A DNA stretch of 64,000 nt, from NCBI GenBank assembly GCA_900312665.1, contig ONZQ02000003.1, positions 2,261,402 to 2,325,401 on the forward strand. The letters are read 5' to 3'. The notes beneath the pieces were generated by a model. It worked only from the letters and a program-made list of their open reading frames with translations, was not told the DNA's origin and ran no database searches. Position 1 is the stretch's first letter; every line of letters begins with the position of its first letter. A program made the translations under genes and the position numbers. Origin of the DNA: Cephalotrichum gorgonifer. Taxonomy: Eukaryota > Ascomycota > Sordariomycetes > Microascales > Microascaceae. Shown piece after piece: positions 1 to 11,337 of this stretch.

Positions 1-1342
1 ACAACCGGGAGGCCCAGAAGGCCGCGGTCAGTCTCTCGCGCCAGCCCACCATGCCCACCATGAGCGGCGGCGCGAACGGCGCGGCCGATACGTTGCCCAC
101 CTTTGCGTCGTTTGAGAACGACGACAAGCCCAGCGAAGAGCGCATACCGCTGACCCAGCGGAGTCCCTCCGAGAGATCGGCAAACCTTGCCCGCGCCGGC
201 ACCGTTAGCCCGGTCCATAGCCTCCCGTATGGCGAGCCGATGAGGTCGAACTCGGCTCCCCTCGACCAGTTTGGGAACCCAATGGGCCCGTCTCCCAATG
301 ACTACGCGGCCATTAGGCGGGGCCCGTCCGCCGAACATATGAACGCGGGAGGCCGTGGTGGGATGAGGGGCGGCCGCGGTGGCTACGGGCCTCCGGGTGG
401 CCGAGGCGGTTACGGACCTCCGGGTGGCGGCCGAGGTGGCTATGGGCCCCCGGGTAGGGGCGGTTATGGCCCTAGGGGAGGATATGGTCCACCGCCACGT
501 GGTGGACCCGGTGGTATGATGCGGGGAGGTGCACGACCTCCGTATCAGAACTACCAGAATGGCGCTGGCTCATACGACCGGCGGCCTTCCCCCTCGAACG
601 CTTACGGCGGTGGATACGGAGGACAGAACGACCCTTACAACGCAGGAAACGCTGCTGGTAACGGATACAACGCCTATGGCTCAAACACGGACCTCCCCCG
701 CGCAGAGTCGCCCCCGGCGCTCGATACCCCCATCCAACGAGGGCCCGTTTCCGAAATGGACGGCACCGCCACCACCGGGTCAACCACTCAGCTAGGTACA
801 ATTAGGGACAGCGATACCGATATCGCTGGCATGGTGGGGCTACAACAGTCCTCAGGTGGCAACCCCCGACCTACCGATTCTTATATGAGCGACGGTAGCA
901 AGTACAGCCACGAAGAGTAAGTGCCACTGCCCCTCCCCAAATTACTCCCGTAGCTAACAAACCGCGCAGCCCTCAAGGCCAATACGTGCCTCCCCGCGCT
1001 GGTTGGAACCAGGCCGGACAGCAGGGACGCCACTCGCCTGTGGTTCCGTCTCCCCTCGCGGTAGCCCGAGGAGGCGGACAGCCTCAGGGCCTCAGCTCCC
1101 CGGATAACAGCCGTGGCGTGCCATACTACGAGGACGTGGACCCGCGGTATGCCAGCGAGCGCAGGCAGGGCCCTTCACCTCAGCCTCGCGGCCCCCAGGA
1201 CGGCCGCGCGCAGAGCCCACAGTGGGGCGGCTATCCCGGCGGGCGGCCCTCGCCGCAGAACAGCAACCCCGATCTCCAGAATCGGGCCGGCCCCACCGGG
1301 CGAAGCCCTCCTCCTCAGGGCAGGGCGTACCCTGGGTACTAA
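1..1342 (+). CDS. palI: pH-response regulator PalI/RIM9, C-terminal part (5' end outside window)
   Basis: The reading frame is open from base 3, so the gene starts left of the window. PalI/RIM9 is a plasma-membrane protein of the SUR7 type that helps the Pal/Rim alkaline-pH sensor signal to the PacC transcription factor. Only the cytoplasmic tail is visible here; the four membrane segments would lie upstream. The tail is low-complexity and carries an array of RGGYGPPG units (348-530), a hallmark of filamentous-fungal PalI, followed by further Gly/Pro/Ser-rich sequence. One intron lies at 917-969 (GTAAGT...GCAG, 53 nt); it joins codon GA|C and removes the apparent stop at 918. Exon 2 continues in frame to the TAA ending at 1342. 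The identification rests on the Gly-rich tail, so another RGG-box protein is possible but less likely. Confidence 0.72.
348..530 (+). repeat. RGG/GYGPP-coding tandem repeat inside palI
   Basis: About seven imperfect units of 24-30 bp encode RGG followed by YGPPG, covering roughly residues 100-160 counted from the ATG at 51. Such repeats expand and contract by replication slippage and form disordered, Arg-rich, possibly RNA-binding tails. Confidence 0.8.
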
Positions 1343-3327
1343 TTAGAATAGTGTCGGATCCATTACTGCGCACCCACCCGTCAGCATAACCTCCAACATT
1401 CGCTCACCTTCTTCTCACCACTTCGTTGGATTCTTTACTCCCTTCACGGTACATAATTCCTTCGTCGCTTGCGGCATACTCGGTCCGTCATTTCCCCATT
1501 CCTCCGTATGGGATCTCACACAAAAGCGGTGTTCTTCCGTGGGAAGCGGGAGGAATCGTTGTCGGCTTCGTTCGCCTCCTTTTCGCTCTCCCTTCATTTT
1601 CCTTTTTTCTTTCTTTTTTTTCGCGGAGGGGAGAGCGGGGGCTCTTCTTTTCCATTTCCCCGCCTTATCTTAAGTGTTGATACCGGGCGCGCTGCGCAAT
1701 ATATTCGGGGTTGCCCGAGGACTGTATGTGTGGTGCGTGAGTAAGGGAGGAAATCGTGTGGGTCTTGAGGGGATATCCCGTTTCTGCTGTAGGCGTTTTT
1801 GGCGTCCTGGAGATTCTAGCATCTCTCTCTCTCTCGGGAGACATCAATTGAAAACTTCTTTTTGTCCGATACACTCATTTAGTACCATCTCCTTTACTCT
1901 CTCCCATCCAAGTCTTTGCTGTAGGTCTTCTTTCGTATACTCTACCTGGTGCTTTATATCGTGATGCTAACAAAGTGCAATGGACTACTGCTGGTGTCCT
2001 TTTAAGGTTGCACCGGTGTCTGTTAGGTGTGTAGCTAGGTCAGTAGGCTGTTCGTATCGATTCACATGTGTGCCCAGAACCCTTCGTACTATGGCTTATA
2101 TTCTCACCATCTCGTTCACCCGACCCTGCTACTACCTCGTCTACTGTACTTTTCATCTCTCTAACATACTTCCTACCTTCACTCGGTTGCTAGCAGTATG
2201 GCGTCTCCATTGGATGCTCTATAGCATGATCTTGGGAGACACTGTACATGGGAGGGACCATGAGAATTAAGGGCCACCCAACTCCAGAAAGGATGAACTG
2301 GAGCATGATCCGGGACTATGTAGCTTGAAGCACGATCCAGAGCATTTGTCTGGCGCCGGATCCCGGTCAGGTCATCGCACCAGAAGGGAAGTCCTTGGCC
2401 ATCGCCAGGGACAACCTTAAACCTTCACACCCATGATTTAAGTTCAGAGTTCTTGACCTCCCGTTCCCCTCAAACCTCTTCCACCCTTTCTCTCTCTTTT
2501 CCTTCCCCTTGACTCGAAGCCCTAGCACACACCACCACTGACTTACCTTTATCCCATACTGGCACACAAAACGGATTCATCACCCCTTCATCAGCTTTGC
2601 CATTCGCCCGAGGCAATTCACAGTCCATTTTTCTTTCCCCAACGACTCGATTCCCCTTGTTCCTAGTGTCCTTTAGTACCGAGGCGAAACATCGACTTTA
2701 GAAGGCGCGTTGAGGCACAAGCTTCGAGTACGCATTCGAAGGTGAGGACGTTCTTCTCCTGCGGGCACCGGGATATTCTCACGTGTCAAGTGTAAGAGCA
2801 CCATTACCTCCTTGTCTTCCTCCACTGTTCCCTCCCTATTGTCGTTCCTTCCTCCTGCTCGAAGACCCAGCTAAACACTGCTACCTACGAAGCGGTAGTG
2901 TGGACCTAACCAGACCGGGAGGCTCCTTCCTCGTCACAGGCCCGACAGGGGAAAGTCACAGGGTAACGCAGACCCCCTAGGCACCCGGGAGAGGAGAAGC
3001 ACCTTCCTCGAATCCAGCGTGTTCTTCACGCGCCTAAAACTTTAGACAAATTTAGCTCCAGATCAGGGTAGGGACGCCCTTCACACTACCATCGTTCAGC
3101 TTGGGCGCCCCTTCCTTAAAAGGTCCCAATACCCCTCTCAAATGCTACAGAGTCAGGTATCCCCCAGCAGAGAGAGATACATAGGCAGGTGAGCTCACCT
3201 GTTTGGGGGGATTACTACCAGATATCGTTGGAACCGACTGCATTCTCAGTATTTCATCACTCACCCTTGTTCTTTGTCGTTCCTTCATACTTTAAGTTAG
3301 CGATACCACTTATCACGGACAAGCAAC
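1343..3327. other. Intergenic: palI 3' side and 5' region of the 3328 gene
   Basis: No supportable coding region. All ORFs here are under 100 codons and of biased composition. It holds the palI 3' UTR, a T-rich stretch near 1590-1660, and a long pyrimidine-rich probable promoter and leader for the gene at 3328. Confidence 0.6.
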
Positions 3328-5577
3328 ATGGACAGCTCCGGCGTGGCCACCTGCCTTCGGAGCCAGTCCAACACTGGTGAAGGCTCGATCCAAGCTGGGA
3401 ATTCGACCAGCCCGAATCTTCCATATGGTGTGGTGCAGCAACAACGACCGGTTTACACTACCGCCGGCACCGTCTGGAACCCGGAATCGGCCAGGCCTAT
3501 CCGTGCCCCCGTTCGACGGGGAAGAGCGTCCCTGGGTTCAACCGGGGGAGAACAGTTCCCGGTTGCCTCCCAGCAGGATGGCACGAATGCCCTCCACTCT
3601 CTGGCGGCTTCTGCTGTTGTACCTCACTATGCCCCGCTGCAGCAGAACAATGACCGTGCCATAAACCCCCACGTCTTTCATCTCGCCCACCGCGGCGACC
3701 CTTCGCCAAACGACATGGCATCCTTCCGGGCTGGAGGCGGACCTTTACCGACTCAAGCCAGCGATACGATGTTGACGCAGCATAACCCGCGAGGCGACGC
3801 CGCCGCCAACCATGGGGGAGGAGATGACGACGGCAGTACTAATCTTGGCGATGCCTTCGTCGAAAAGCTTCCTATGAAGTCATTGGTGAGCCTCGCTTCT
3901 TATGAGAACCCGTACCAGCAGAAGGCACAGCACGTGCTGCGCGTCAAGTCAAATCCAGGTACGGTTCAATGTTCTCAATCCCATCTACCATGTCTCGCGC
4001 TAATGCCAGTAGGTCTGCCCTCAGGAGGGGTCCCGACCGCCTTCCGCAGCTCTCACGAAGCGGTTGGGCTAAGCACATCGCACCAACCCCGGTCCCTGGC
4101 GACGACCCCTAACGCCATTTCCTCCCAGCCTACGCAGGTGGATGTTCGACCTCTGGGAGACTACGCCTCAGCCCTTCCCAAAACCCAGACCAACAGCCAG
4201 CTGGCGCACCCTCGCCAGTCACGCCCATTCCTGTCGTCTGCCCTGGCCACCGGCCCTGGCGCCCCAGAGCCACTCAAGGCAGGCCCTCCAGGACAACGAC
4301 AACAAGGTCCTTCCAAAATCGAGAGTACATTTGTTTCGAACTTACATGCGGCAGGAGTGAACACGGCTCAGCCGGTTCACCCAATTCATTCCACACAGCC
4401 CCTTCGTCCATATTCTACCCTGAACATGACCAATGGAACCGATGGACTCGGCATGACGGGACCCTCGCCACAGATCCCTACCGCCTACTACAGTCATGAT
4501 GGGGTGGGCAGCGACCACGATCATCCTAGTCTCCATACCATCAGCCGTACCGCTGCTGGAGAAGGGCCCGAGTCTGAGATGTGTGACCAAGTGATTACGC
4601 CCGCTGGCTTTGTAAGGCATGGCCTTGCTCGAAGCAACGGAAACAGCGGCCAATCTGCTCGGTTGGACTCTGATGGGGCGCCTGTGCATCAGCCCAGCAC
4701 TTACAATTTCATTCCCGACCAGGGCGGCCATGATACCCATCCACTCGCGGACCGTGGCCTTGGGTTTAATGACGCACTGGCCCTCGCCCGAAACAATACG
4801 AGATTTGACTTGGCACGCCAGATCTTGGAGGCTCGTAGAGCCATGGGCTACCCCGGTTTTAACGAGGCGCCAAGCATCAACAGCTACGAGCTCTCGAAGA
4901 GCTGGGCCAATGAGAATCTAGGATCGAACATTCTTCAGTCCTCTTCAGTCGATGGTAATGCGGGAAGTGTGTCTAGCCACGAAGAAAGCCGCGCCCAGCT
5001 TAGCACCACTACGCAGGCCGTCGCTGGTTCACAGTCGATGTCGACAACTCGAGATCCGTACTACTGGATTCGAAAGGTTGAGAATCTTGACCCGTATGAC
5101 TGGGACCCAGCCCAATATCACCAGCCTTACCATGGCCGGTACCCGCATGGTGCAACGAAAATGGACGGCGAGATGCTGCGCGAGCGCGATGCCAAGATCA
5201 ACGCTTGGTTCTACAGCAACACCTCACGACTTGGGAAGACGATGGGCCAGGTGCTCGAAGAGCGTAAGCACTCCATCGCTCGACCGTCTCCCTTTGGAGC
5301 CATCGGGGATGGACGGCCCAAGCCGGAAAAGAAGCAGACCTACGCCCACATTAGCATCGACGAGGCAAATGAGATGCCAGCTTCTGACCATGCGAAGCCA
5401 CTGCTTAACCTAGTGTTCCAAGCCATCCTCGACCATAAGGACACCGAGGAGGCCCGCGAGTTTGCCGATACGAGCGGGAGAAAGGCGAATAAGGAGGTAG
5501 ATTGTGGAGAGCAAGAGGAACTCGACAAGCTCGGAAGCGCTGTCCTGGTTCCTGGTTCGGTTTGCGATGCTGACTGA
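3328..5577 (+). CDS. Uncharacterised Pro/Ser-rich protein with conserved C-terminal segment
   Basis: The open frame encodes 749 residues from the ATG at 3328 (context AGCAACATGGA). A probable in-frame intron at 3959-4012 (54 nt, GTACGG...CTAAT...TAG) would shorten it to 731 residues. The first two thirds are disordered, rich in Ser, Pro, Gln and Asn. A KAGPPGQRQ motif sits in the middle. The last third is better ordered: an AxxARRAMGYPGF region, a DPYYW...DPYDWDP stretch, an AKINAWFYSNT helix and a final DEANEMPASDHAKPLLNL segment. From memory, unnamed proteins across Sordariomycetes share the GPPGQRQ and NEM...HAxPLLN motifs, so I infer a conserved family without known function. No catalytic motif, signal peptide or membrane segment is visible. 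Certainty that it is a gene is high; function is unknown. Confidence 0.75.
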   Translation: MDSSGVATCLRSQSNTGEGSIQAGNSTSPNLPYGVVQQQRPVYTTAGTVWNPESARPIRAPVRRGRASLGSTGGEQFPVASQQDGTNALHSLAASAVVPHYAPLQQNNDRAINPHVFHLAHRGDPSPNDMASFRAGGGPLPTQASDTMLTQHNPRGDAAANHGGGDDDGSTNLGDAFVEKLPMKSLVSLASYENPYQQKAQHVLRVKSNPGTVQCSQSHLPCLALMPVGLPSGGVPTAFRSSHEAVGLSTSHQPRSLATTPNAISSQPTQVDVRPLGDYASALPKTQTNSQLAHPRQSRPFLSSALATGPGAPEPLKAGPPGQRQQGPSKIESTFVSNLHAAGVNTAQPVHPIHSTQPLRPYSTLNMTNGTDGLGMTGPSPQIPTAYYSHDGVGSDHDHPSLHTISRTAAGEGPESEMCDQVITPAGFVRHGLARSNGNSGQSARLDSDGAPVHQPSTYNFIPDQGGHDTHPLADRGLGFNDALALARNNTRFDLARQILEARRAMGYPGFNEAPSINSYELSKSWANENLGSNILQSSSVDGNAGSVSSHEESRAQLSTTTQAVAGSQSMSTTRDPYYWIRKVENLDPYDWDPAQYHQPYHGRYPHGATKMDGEMLRERDAKINAWFYSNTSRLGKTMGQVLEERKHSIARPSPFGAIGDGRPKPEKKQTYAHISIDEANEMPASDHAKPLLNLVFQAILDHKDTEEAREFADTSGRKANKEVDCGEQEELDKLGSAVLVPGSVCDAD

Positions 5578-8500
5578 GCTAGTCTGGCTAAAAAGAACGG
5601 GGCTTGGAAAACGAACAAGGCATAAACATTCGTTACTTAGCCTGATTTTGTTTGACGGCTGGATCCGGTCTCTTTTGGCGCAAGGAATAGAGGGAGACCA
5701 CCAGGGCGGAGTGTCACGGGAAGGGATAGGTTGGCCCCGGAATGGAGTTATGGGATATGGGATACATGGCCATGATTTGTTTTACACTACGTTCGTATTT
5801 TTTCTTCTGATGTATTCTTACCCGGCTTCTTTCTATCTGTTCAGTTGTTGTACTTGTACTTGTTCTTTTCGCCTTTCTTTTACCATTATTATTGTCCCTT
5901 CTCTGTTATTGTATCTTGTCCCTTTTCTCTCCTTTCTTTTATCATTTTCTCTTCCCTCGTCATTCTTTTTTCTTTTTAATTCTCCCTTTTCTCTTCTCTT
6001 CCCTTCCCTTTTTTTTCTCTTCTGGAATTATCGTTTCTCTCTTCAACTTTGGGTGTTTCTTTTGGTAAAACCAGCAGCAGGCTTGTATTGCCAACTACCT
6101 GGCTCGACAGATTTCCTAGTTTCCCTCATCTTAGTCGTTAGGTAGCAAATATGAGTACAGTCTTGCCCAGTCCCCCTTGACAACGCCCGTAATCCCACCT
6201 ATCGCCGTACTGACAAGTCAAGAGCGGTGGGCAGATATCAGTGCGAAGAAGCTTGTGGAAGTTCCAGGTTAGGTTTGACAAGGGCGCGCCTTGCTGTCAC
6301 TTGTGCGTGGTTTGAAGTCGGACGTCTTCGGGGTTGCACTCGGTCTTCCCTGGTGGTCGGAGGAGGCTTGGTTGAGAGCACAAGGAACGGGTGTCAAGGA
6401 CGGGAAGTAATGTGTCAGGTACGGAGTAGGTGGAAAAGAACGGAAGCGCAGGAGTGTCTCATGGCGATGTTTGAACAACTTGCATGCTCATATCATGATA
6501 GATGGGCGTAGATGCAAAGGGGATATCCGAAGGTGTAAGTTACAAAAATAATAATAACTAGCAACAAGCCCGATTTGGAATATTATCACATGGGAGGGCT
6601 GCAGGACGTTACAGGTAGATAGGTTCCGTGGCTTGGGGAGAGGATAGATAAGCAAATAATAACGGGCTCAGCCATGCAGATCCGACATGTGGGAAGGACA
6701 AGTCTTGGGGACACACGCATTGGAGGAGTCACAAATGGAGGAGGGATTTGGGAGGGATCTTGCATTTGCAGTTCTGGGGTGCGCGGAAATCAAGGGTACA
6801 GAGTATACAACGCTTCCCGCTCTTTCTCTTTCTCTCGGGTTCCGCCTCCTTTTTTTGGTGCTCGGACGCGTTGCCCATGGAGAAGAAGAAGGCGATGGAA
6901 GTTTCTGAGGTGATGCCCCGACCTATCATCCCAGGAGAAGGACATTCGACTGGGGAGAACCCTGTACGTGTCCCGGATGCTAATAGTATCCCTTCATGTT
7001 GGCTATCCTGTTCGATGAAGCTCCTTGGAGTGGTGCACTGATGAGTACATACTCGTAATATTTGTGGCAGGTTCGACCACCGTAGAGGAAGAGTACGGAG
7101 TACAAGTACGAGTAATAATACCGGCGCGGGGACTCGTTCAAGCATGAGTACTTATTATTCACCCCTCCCCTGTCGTGTTATACGGGCACGCCCCTGTGGT
7201 TGGTAGGGATGTTCCTCCGACTCAGCCCAGCCCTACCTTCCGAGTCACTTTTTGCGGGCGGAAAACAAAAAAAAATTCACACCCATGTCGTAGTATTCGG
7301 CCCTCTTATTTCCCATTTCCCGTCTCTTTCTTTTCCCGACATCGTCCGTTTCCCAGTGTTTGAGAACAGTTGAATTTCCCTCCCGTTATTATAGTAGCTC
7401 TTTATATCCATACATATACTTTAGTACAAAACAGGCATATCACCCCCCCTTTTCCCTCATCGACTTCTTCTCCCCCCCCCTTCCTCAGGACATTTCGTGT
7501 CTTTGAAACCAAACCCAAGTTCCTGTACTTGTACACCTCTGGTGTCCCACCTTCTCGTAACATCGCCACCATCCGAAGTCCTCCCTCTACCGGACTTCTT
7601 CTACTTCTACTTTCGATCTATTTCCCCAGACAGGACTCCCGCAGTATACTCTGCTCGAGTTCCCCCCTCGCGCGCCGACCGAGTCACCAACAGAACCTCT
7701 CGCTCCACAACATGCGACCACATGCCACTGACCATCTCTCTGGCCCCCAAATCTTCGACGCATCTCGTGGCTGATACGTATACATACCGCAGTGAGAGAA
7801 GGCAGCCTGGTCCAGATTCCCGTCCTGCGTCGTGCATGGCAGTGCGCGCCGACTCCTGCCTGGAGGCAACCTACTCAGCCGACCCTCTCTGAAACGGAGC
7901 ACTCCTCTTTCCTGGACCTGTTTCCTATTCTCACATGCTCGCTGAGTGGCCCATAACCACAAGCGGCACACCACCACCCTCTTTCGCACATTCTTGGCCT
8001 TGAGGCGGATTGCCCACTGAGGTACATCCATTGTTTTTCTTCTTTTTCTTCTACCTCTCAAGAGAGGCGGCGCAACGAGGCGCATCCCGCAGCCGCGCAC
8101 TTACTCACCTTGGACCTCCCACGCAAGGAGAAAAGGGTACATTTGACTTCCCTGTATTGCGGACGTTCTTTTTGCCCAGTCTGAAGGTTGACCGAATCTC
8201 CAAGGCAGCAGCCGGTCATATTTTCCCTCTGCCCGTGACCATTTAAGGCAACCAGTCCCCTTCACTGGGAAAACTTTAATACACGACCAACACACCGGTT
8301 CTTCCTTGAGACTACATATTACTCGGAGGACCACACAAAGGGATCCATTCCCTCCGCCCCTCATTGTTTCTCGGAAAATTCCTGGACTTTTGTCAAGCCT
8401 GACTCTGGATTCCGTTGGACCTTGCGATTCCCGGATCTGACTTATACATATACCTGGACATTCACTCTTCACCCCACTCATCCGGATCTCCCCCTCCTTG

Positions 8501-8780
8501 GACATTCTATCATTTATACCTTGGGATCTGTGAGATCCTCCACTTTTACTGCTTCTATTACTTAGCCTGGCAAGGTCTCCATTCAAAACTCCTGGATACT
8601 GGGAAGCACCCTAGCGTCCGCTAGTCTCCACACTTAGCCGCGGTTTAGAAGAGACAATTACCCACACGCTAGCAACCTTCCCCACATCGCACCAACCCAC
8701 GACCACGATCTCGTATACCTCACAACGAGAGGATACTTACTACACCCAATCTCATCCTCCTGCTGTTGACGTCCGTCACA
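5578..8780. other. Long intergenic region
   Basis: No gene is supported. It contains a polypyrimidine tract near 5800-6040, scattered GTAC-rich words (7091-7116) and the C/T-rich 5' region of the gene at 8781. The longer ORFs have skewed, non-protein-like composition. Confidence 0.6.
5800..6040 (+). repeat. Long polypyrimidine (CT-rich) tract
   Basis: About 240 bases are almost only C and T on this strand, with runs such as TTTTCTCTTCTC. It lies just 3' of the gene ending at 5577, so it may be 3' UTR or simple-sequence expansion. A hydrophobic ORF through it is an artefact of Phe, Ser and Leu codons. Confidence 0.6.
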
Positions 8781-9893
8781 ATGCCTCCCCACAGTCATTA
8801 CCCGGAACGGCCCCGCAAGGGCTACGGGCACAATCATCAAAAGAGCAGCGACTCTGGAGTTGGTTCGTCGAGCGACCAAGATAGTTACCCTCCAACCAAT
8901 CCTGATTGGAACCTTGCAGTGCGCGAGTCCCAGGCCTTATCCGCCGCCGCCCCCGCCTCCGATTACCACGACTCGACCGTTTCAGAGCTGCGCGATGACC
9001 TCGAACAGGCGCACAAGTACATCCACTCCCTTAAGCGCAAGGTCGAGAAGGCCGACGCCGCGCTCAAGCAGCGCGACCAAGAATACCGCGAACTGTACAG
9101 CCGACTCGAGGCCATGCAAACCGAAGCCGAGGTGCTTAAGGACGAAGGGAAGCGGCTGAAAAAGGAGAGGCTCCAGCTGGCGAATATGTCCGCGGCCCTC
9201 GAGGGCGAGAACGAGAAGCTCAAGAGCGAGAATGAGAAGCTCAAGAGCGAGAACGAGGAGCTTAAGGGCGAGAACGATGAGCTCAAGGACGAGAACGGTG
9301 AGCTTAAGGAGGAGAACGATGAGCTTGCGGCCGCGAAGGAGAAGCTCAGTTCACAGAAGCGGAAGCTTGAGAAGAAATTGGACGCGGCGAGCAGCGCCCC
9401 TGAGGATACCGACACAAAGTCGCCGAGGAAGGAGAGCAAGAAGAAGGAGGATAAGCCCTCGTCGGGCGGCTCGCGAGAGGGCAGGTCGCGCACTAGCGCA
9501 GAGAAGAGTGGTACGAGCTCGTCCGCGCCGCGCAGGTCCGGATCCAAGCACCGGTCGAGCACCACCAAGTCTAAGGACGTCCTCACGGAGAAGATGGAGC
9601 GCGCGAACGCCAAAGCTGCCGCCAAGGCTCAGGAGAAAAACGACGAAATCTACGAGGAGGAGTGGGGACCCAGTGCCCCGCGACCCAGCGCCCCACGGGC
9701 ACGGAAGGACAGCTCTGCTACAGTCACCATATCCGCCCCGAAGCGGATGCCACCGCCGCTTGCCATCGCCTCTCCCCGCTCGGAGACGGCGTCGACGTAC
9801 TCTGATGCGTCGAGGAACTCGAGGACAGACTCGACCGGGTACAGGCGCCCGACTGACGTCTTCGTCGAGGACCCGTACTACCGCACGAGGTGA
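8781..9893 (+). CDS. Coiled-coil protein with ELK/EN heptad array
   Basis: Predicted 370 residues. I chose the ATG at 8781 (context GTCACAATGCC) over the in-frame TTG at 8766. Residues 1-60 are polar and disordered. Residues 65-205 form one long coiled coil, whose core is a near-perfect series of seven-residue units of the type EN-x-x-LK-x with Leu and Asn alternating at core positions. The C-terminal half is basic, Ser-rich and disordered, ending in a PYYRTR tail. There is no enzyme motif, DNA-binding domain, signal or membrane segment. Coiled coils of this kind serve as dimerisation rods in cytoskeletal, septal-pore or transport proteins; which applies here cannot be told. There is no intron. 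The gene is a convincing coding region by codon pattern. Confidence 0.8.
   Translation: MPPHSHYPERPRKGYGHNHQKSSDSGVGSSSDQDSYPPTNPDWNLAVRESQALSAAAPASDYHDSTVSELRDDLEQAHKYIHSLKRKVEKADAALKQRDQEYRELYSRLEAMQTEAEVLKDEGKRLKKERLQLANMSAALEGENEKLKSENEKLKSENEELKGENDELKDENGELKEENDELAAAKEKLSSQKRKLEKKLDAASSAPEDTDTKSPRKESKKKEDKPSSGGSREGRSRTSAEKSGTSSSAPRRSGSKHRSSTTKSKDVLTEKMERANAKAAAKAQEKNDEIYEEEWGPSAPRPSAPRARKDSSATVTISAPKRMPPPLAIASPRSETASTYSDASRNSRTDSTGYRRPTDVFVEDPYYRTR
9198..9326 (+). repeat. 21-bp tandem repeats encoding coiled-coil heptads
   Basis: Six consecutive 21-bp units, each beginning near a CTC/CTT Leu codon followed by AAG-x-GAG-AAC, encode the heptads. Nucleotide identity between neighbours is high (GAGAAGCTCAAGAGCGAGAA is repeated almost exactly), pointing to recent tandem duplication of a heptad module. 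Confidence 0.8.
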
Positions 9894-11337
9894 TTGTATC
9901 AATCCTCACTCACATACGTTGCTTGTCCGCATATGCGGGCATGCAGGGAAGCGCGGAGGGGAGTACGTCCCCATCCACTCAACACGCTTTTTTTTTCGGC
10001 CGTCCGAGTCACCCAGTCTTTTTCCGGTTTGCGCACCTGCGCGCGAAATTTTGGCGCAAACCAATTTTATACTTTCCTGTTCTCACACCTGGATGGATGG
10101 GTCTTCCCGCCCGGCCCCGCATGGCCCAATTAGTGGCTACCCCATTGCTGCCTAGCCCGACGGGAGCTGGTTTGGGGTTCGCGGACCAGTGGGGATCCTC
10201 CCTCCCCACCTCACACCCCCTCATTGCTCGGTGTCACCCCTCCTCACCCCTCCTCGCTCACCCCTCACCCCTCACCGCTCCCAATCAATCGGGGCGCGGT
10301 GCGGGATTCTGGGCCTCGACTCCGCCCCTCTCCTGGTCTGCTGTCGCCGGAAACCCCTCCTCAAAACAAGCCAAAAAGAACCACGCCATCCGAAACATGG
10401 AAAGAAGAAAAGAAAAAAAATCGGAAAGAAGAAAAGGAGGGAGGAGGAAATTACAGTTAGAGTATACCCGGCTCGCGCCCATGGTCTTTTTTTTCTTTCT
10501 TCTTTCCCTTTCATACCCTTGTGTTCAAACCCCCTCCTGTCCGCGCGTCTTTTTTTTTCGGGTTATTTTTTTCTACTTTGATTTCACATTGTGGGTTTGA
10601 GTTGTCGGGGGGACCCATTCCAATCTCGGACCCCCTTTTTTTTCTGCCTGCGCCTGCCTCCAATCTTCCATCATTTGTCATTTCACCCCCCCATTGGTGC
10701 CCTGCCCCAGCAGGGAAATATGACTCACAGGTTGGGCAACTTGCTTCGAGTCACATCCTCTTCCCCGCTGCGTCACACCGGGGGGGCGTGAGGATATGGA
10801 AACAGAGAAGGGAAGTGCAGTTCTTTCTTTCTGCATGTGGCTTGCTTCCTTCTTCGTCCTGGGAGTTCGCAGAGGTCGGCATGTATTACGCATGACGACT
10901 TGGTTGTTTAAAAAGGCATTCGGGATCACGGGAGAATATTGTACCATCTTCGGTCCTTGGTCATTGGTTGGTTCGTTTTTCAACTCTTTTTATGTAAGGT
11001 AGATAGACTTTTGTTTTTTTTGTTCTTAACGAGTAGATAGATCTTGGGCGGGCGGGCTAGCAATGACACAACATTGAATGGGGTTGATTTCAAAGGTTCC
11101 CATCTCCAACTGTAGCCTGAAGGTCCAATTGAGTCACAAGACGCCCTCATAAATATCTACCCCCTTTCCGGCCCCCTTACGGAAAACAAGCTATCAACGT
11201 GATCCAACGGCCGAAACCAACCTCCGGACAGGAAAATCAAGATCCTTGAGAAGGACCGACCATCATCTTGACGACACGGCCAGATTCAACCCACCCCTTC
11301 CCCGAATTACCCCCCTCGCCCCCAAACAAAAACAAAA
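9894..11337. other. Intergenic with simple-sequence tracts
   Basis: No gene supported. There is a CACCCCTC-type low-complexity block near 10200-10280 and several T or A homopolymers between 10380 and 10570. The last 150 bases are the probable leader of the gene at 11338. Confidence 0.6.

Noticed and set aside
5504..6145. 213-codon ORF with many Phe, Leu and Ser residues, looking like a membrane protein
   Set aside because: It overlaps the end of the preceding gene in another frame and runs through a polypyrimidine tract, which alone yields Phe/Ser/Leu codons.
9232..10155. 307-codon Arg-rich ORF
   Set aside because: It is the +1 frame of the coiled-coil gene's repeat region; composition is an artefact of GAG/AAG repeats.
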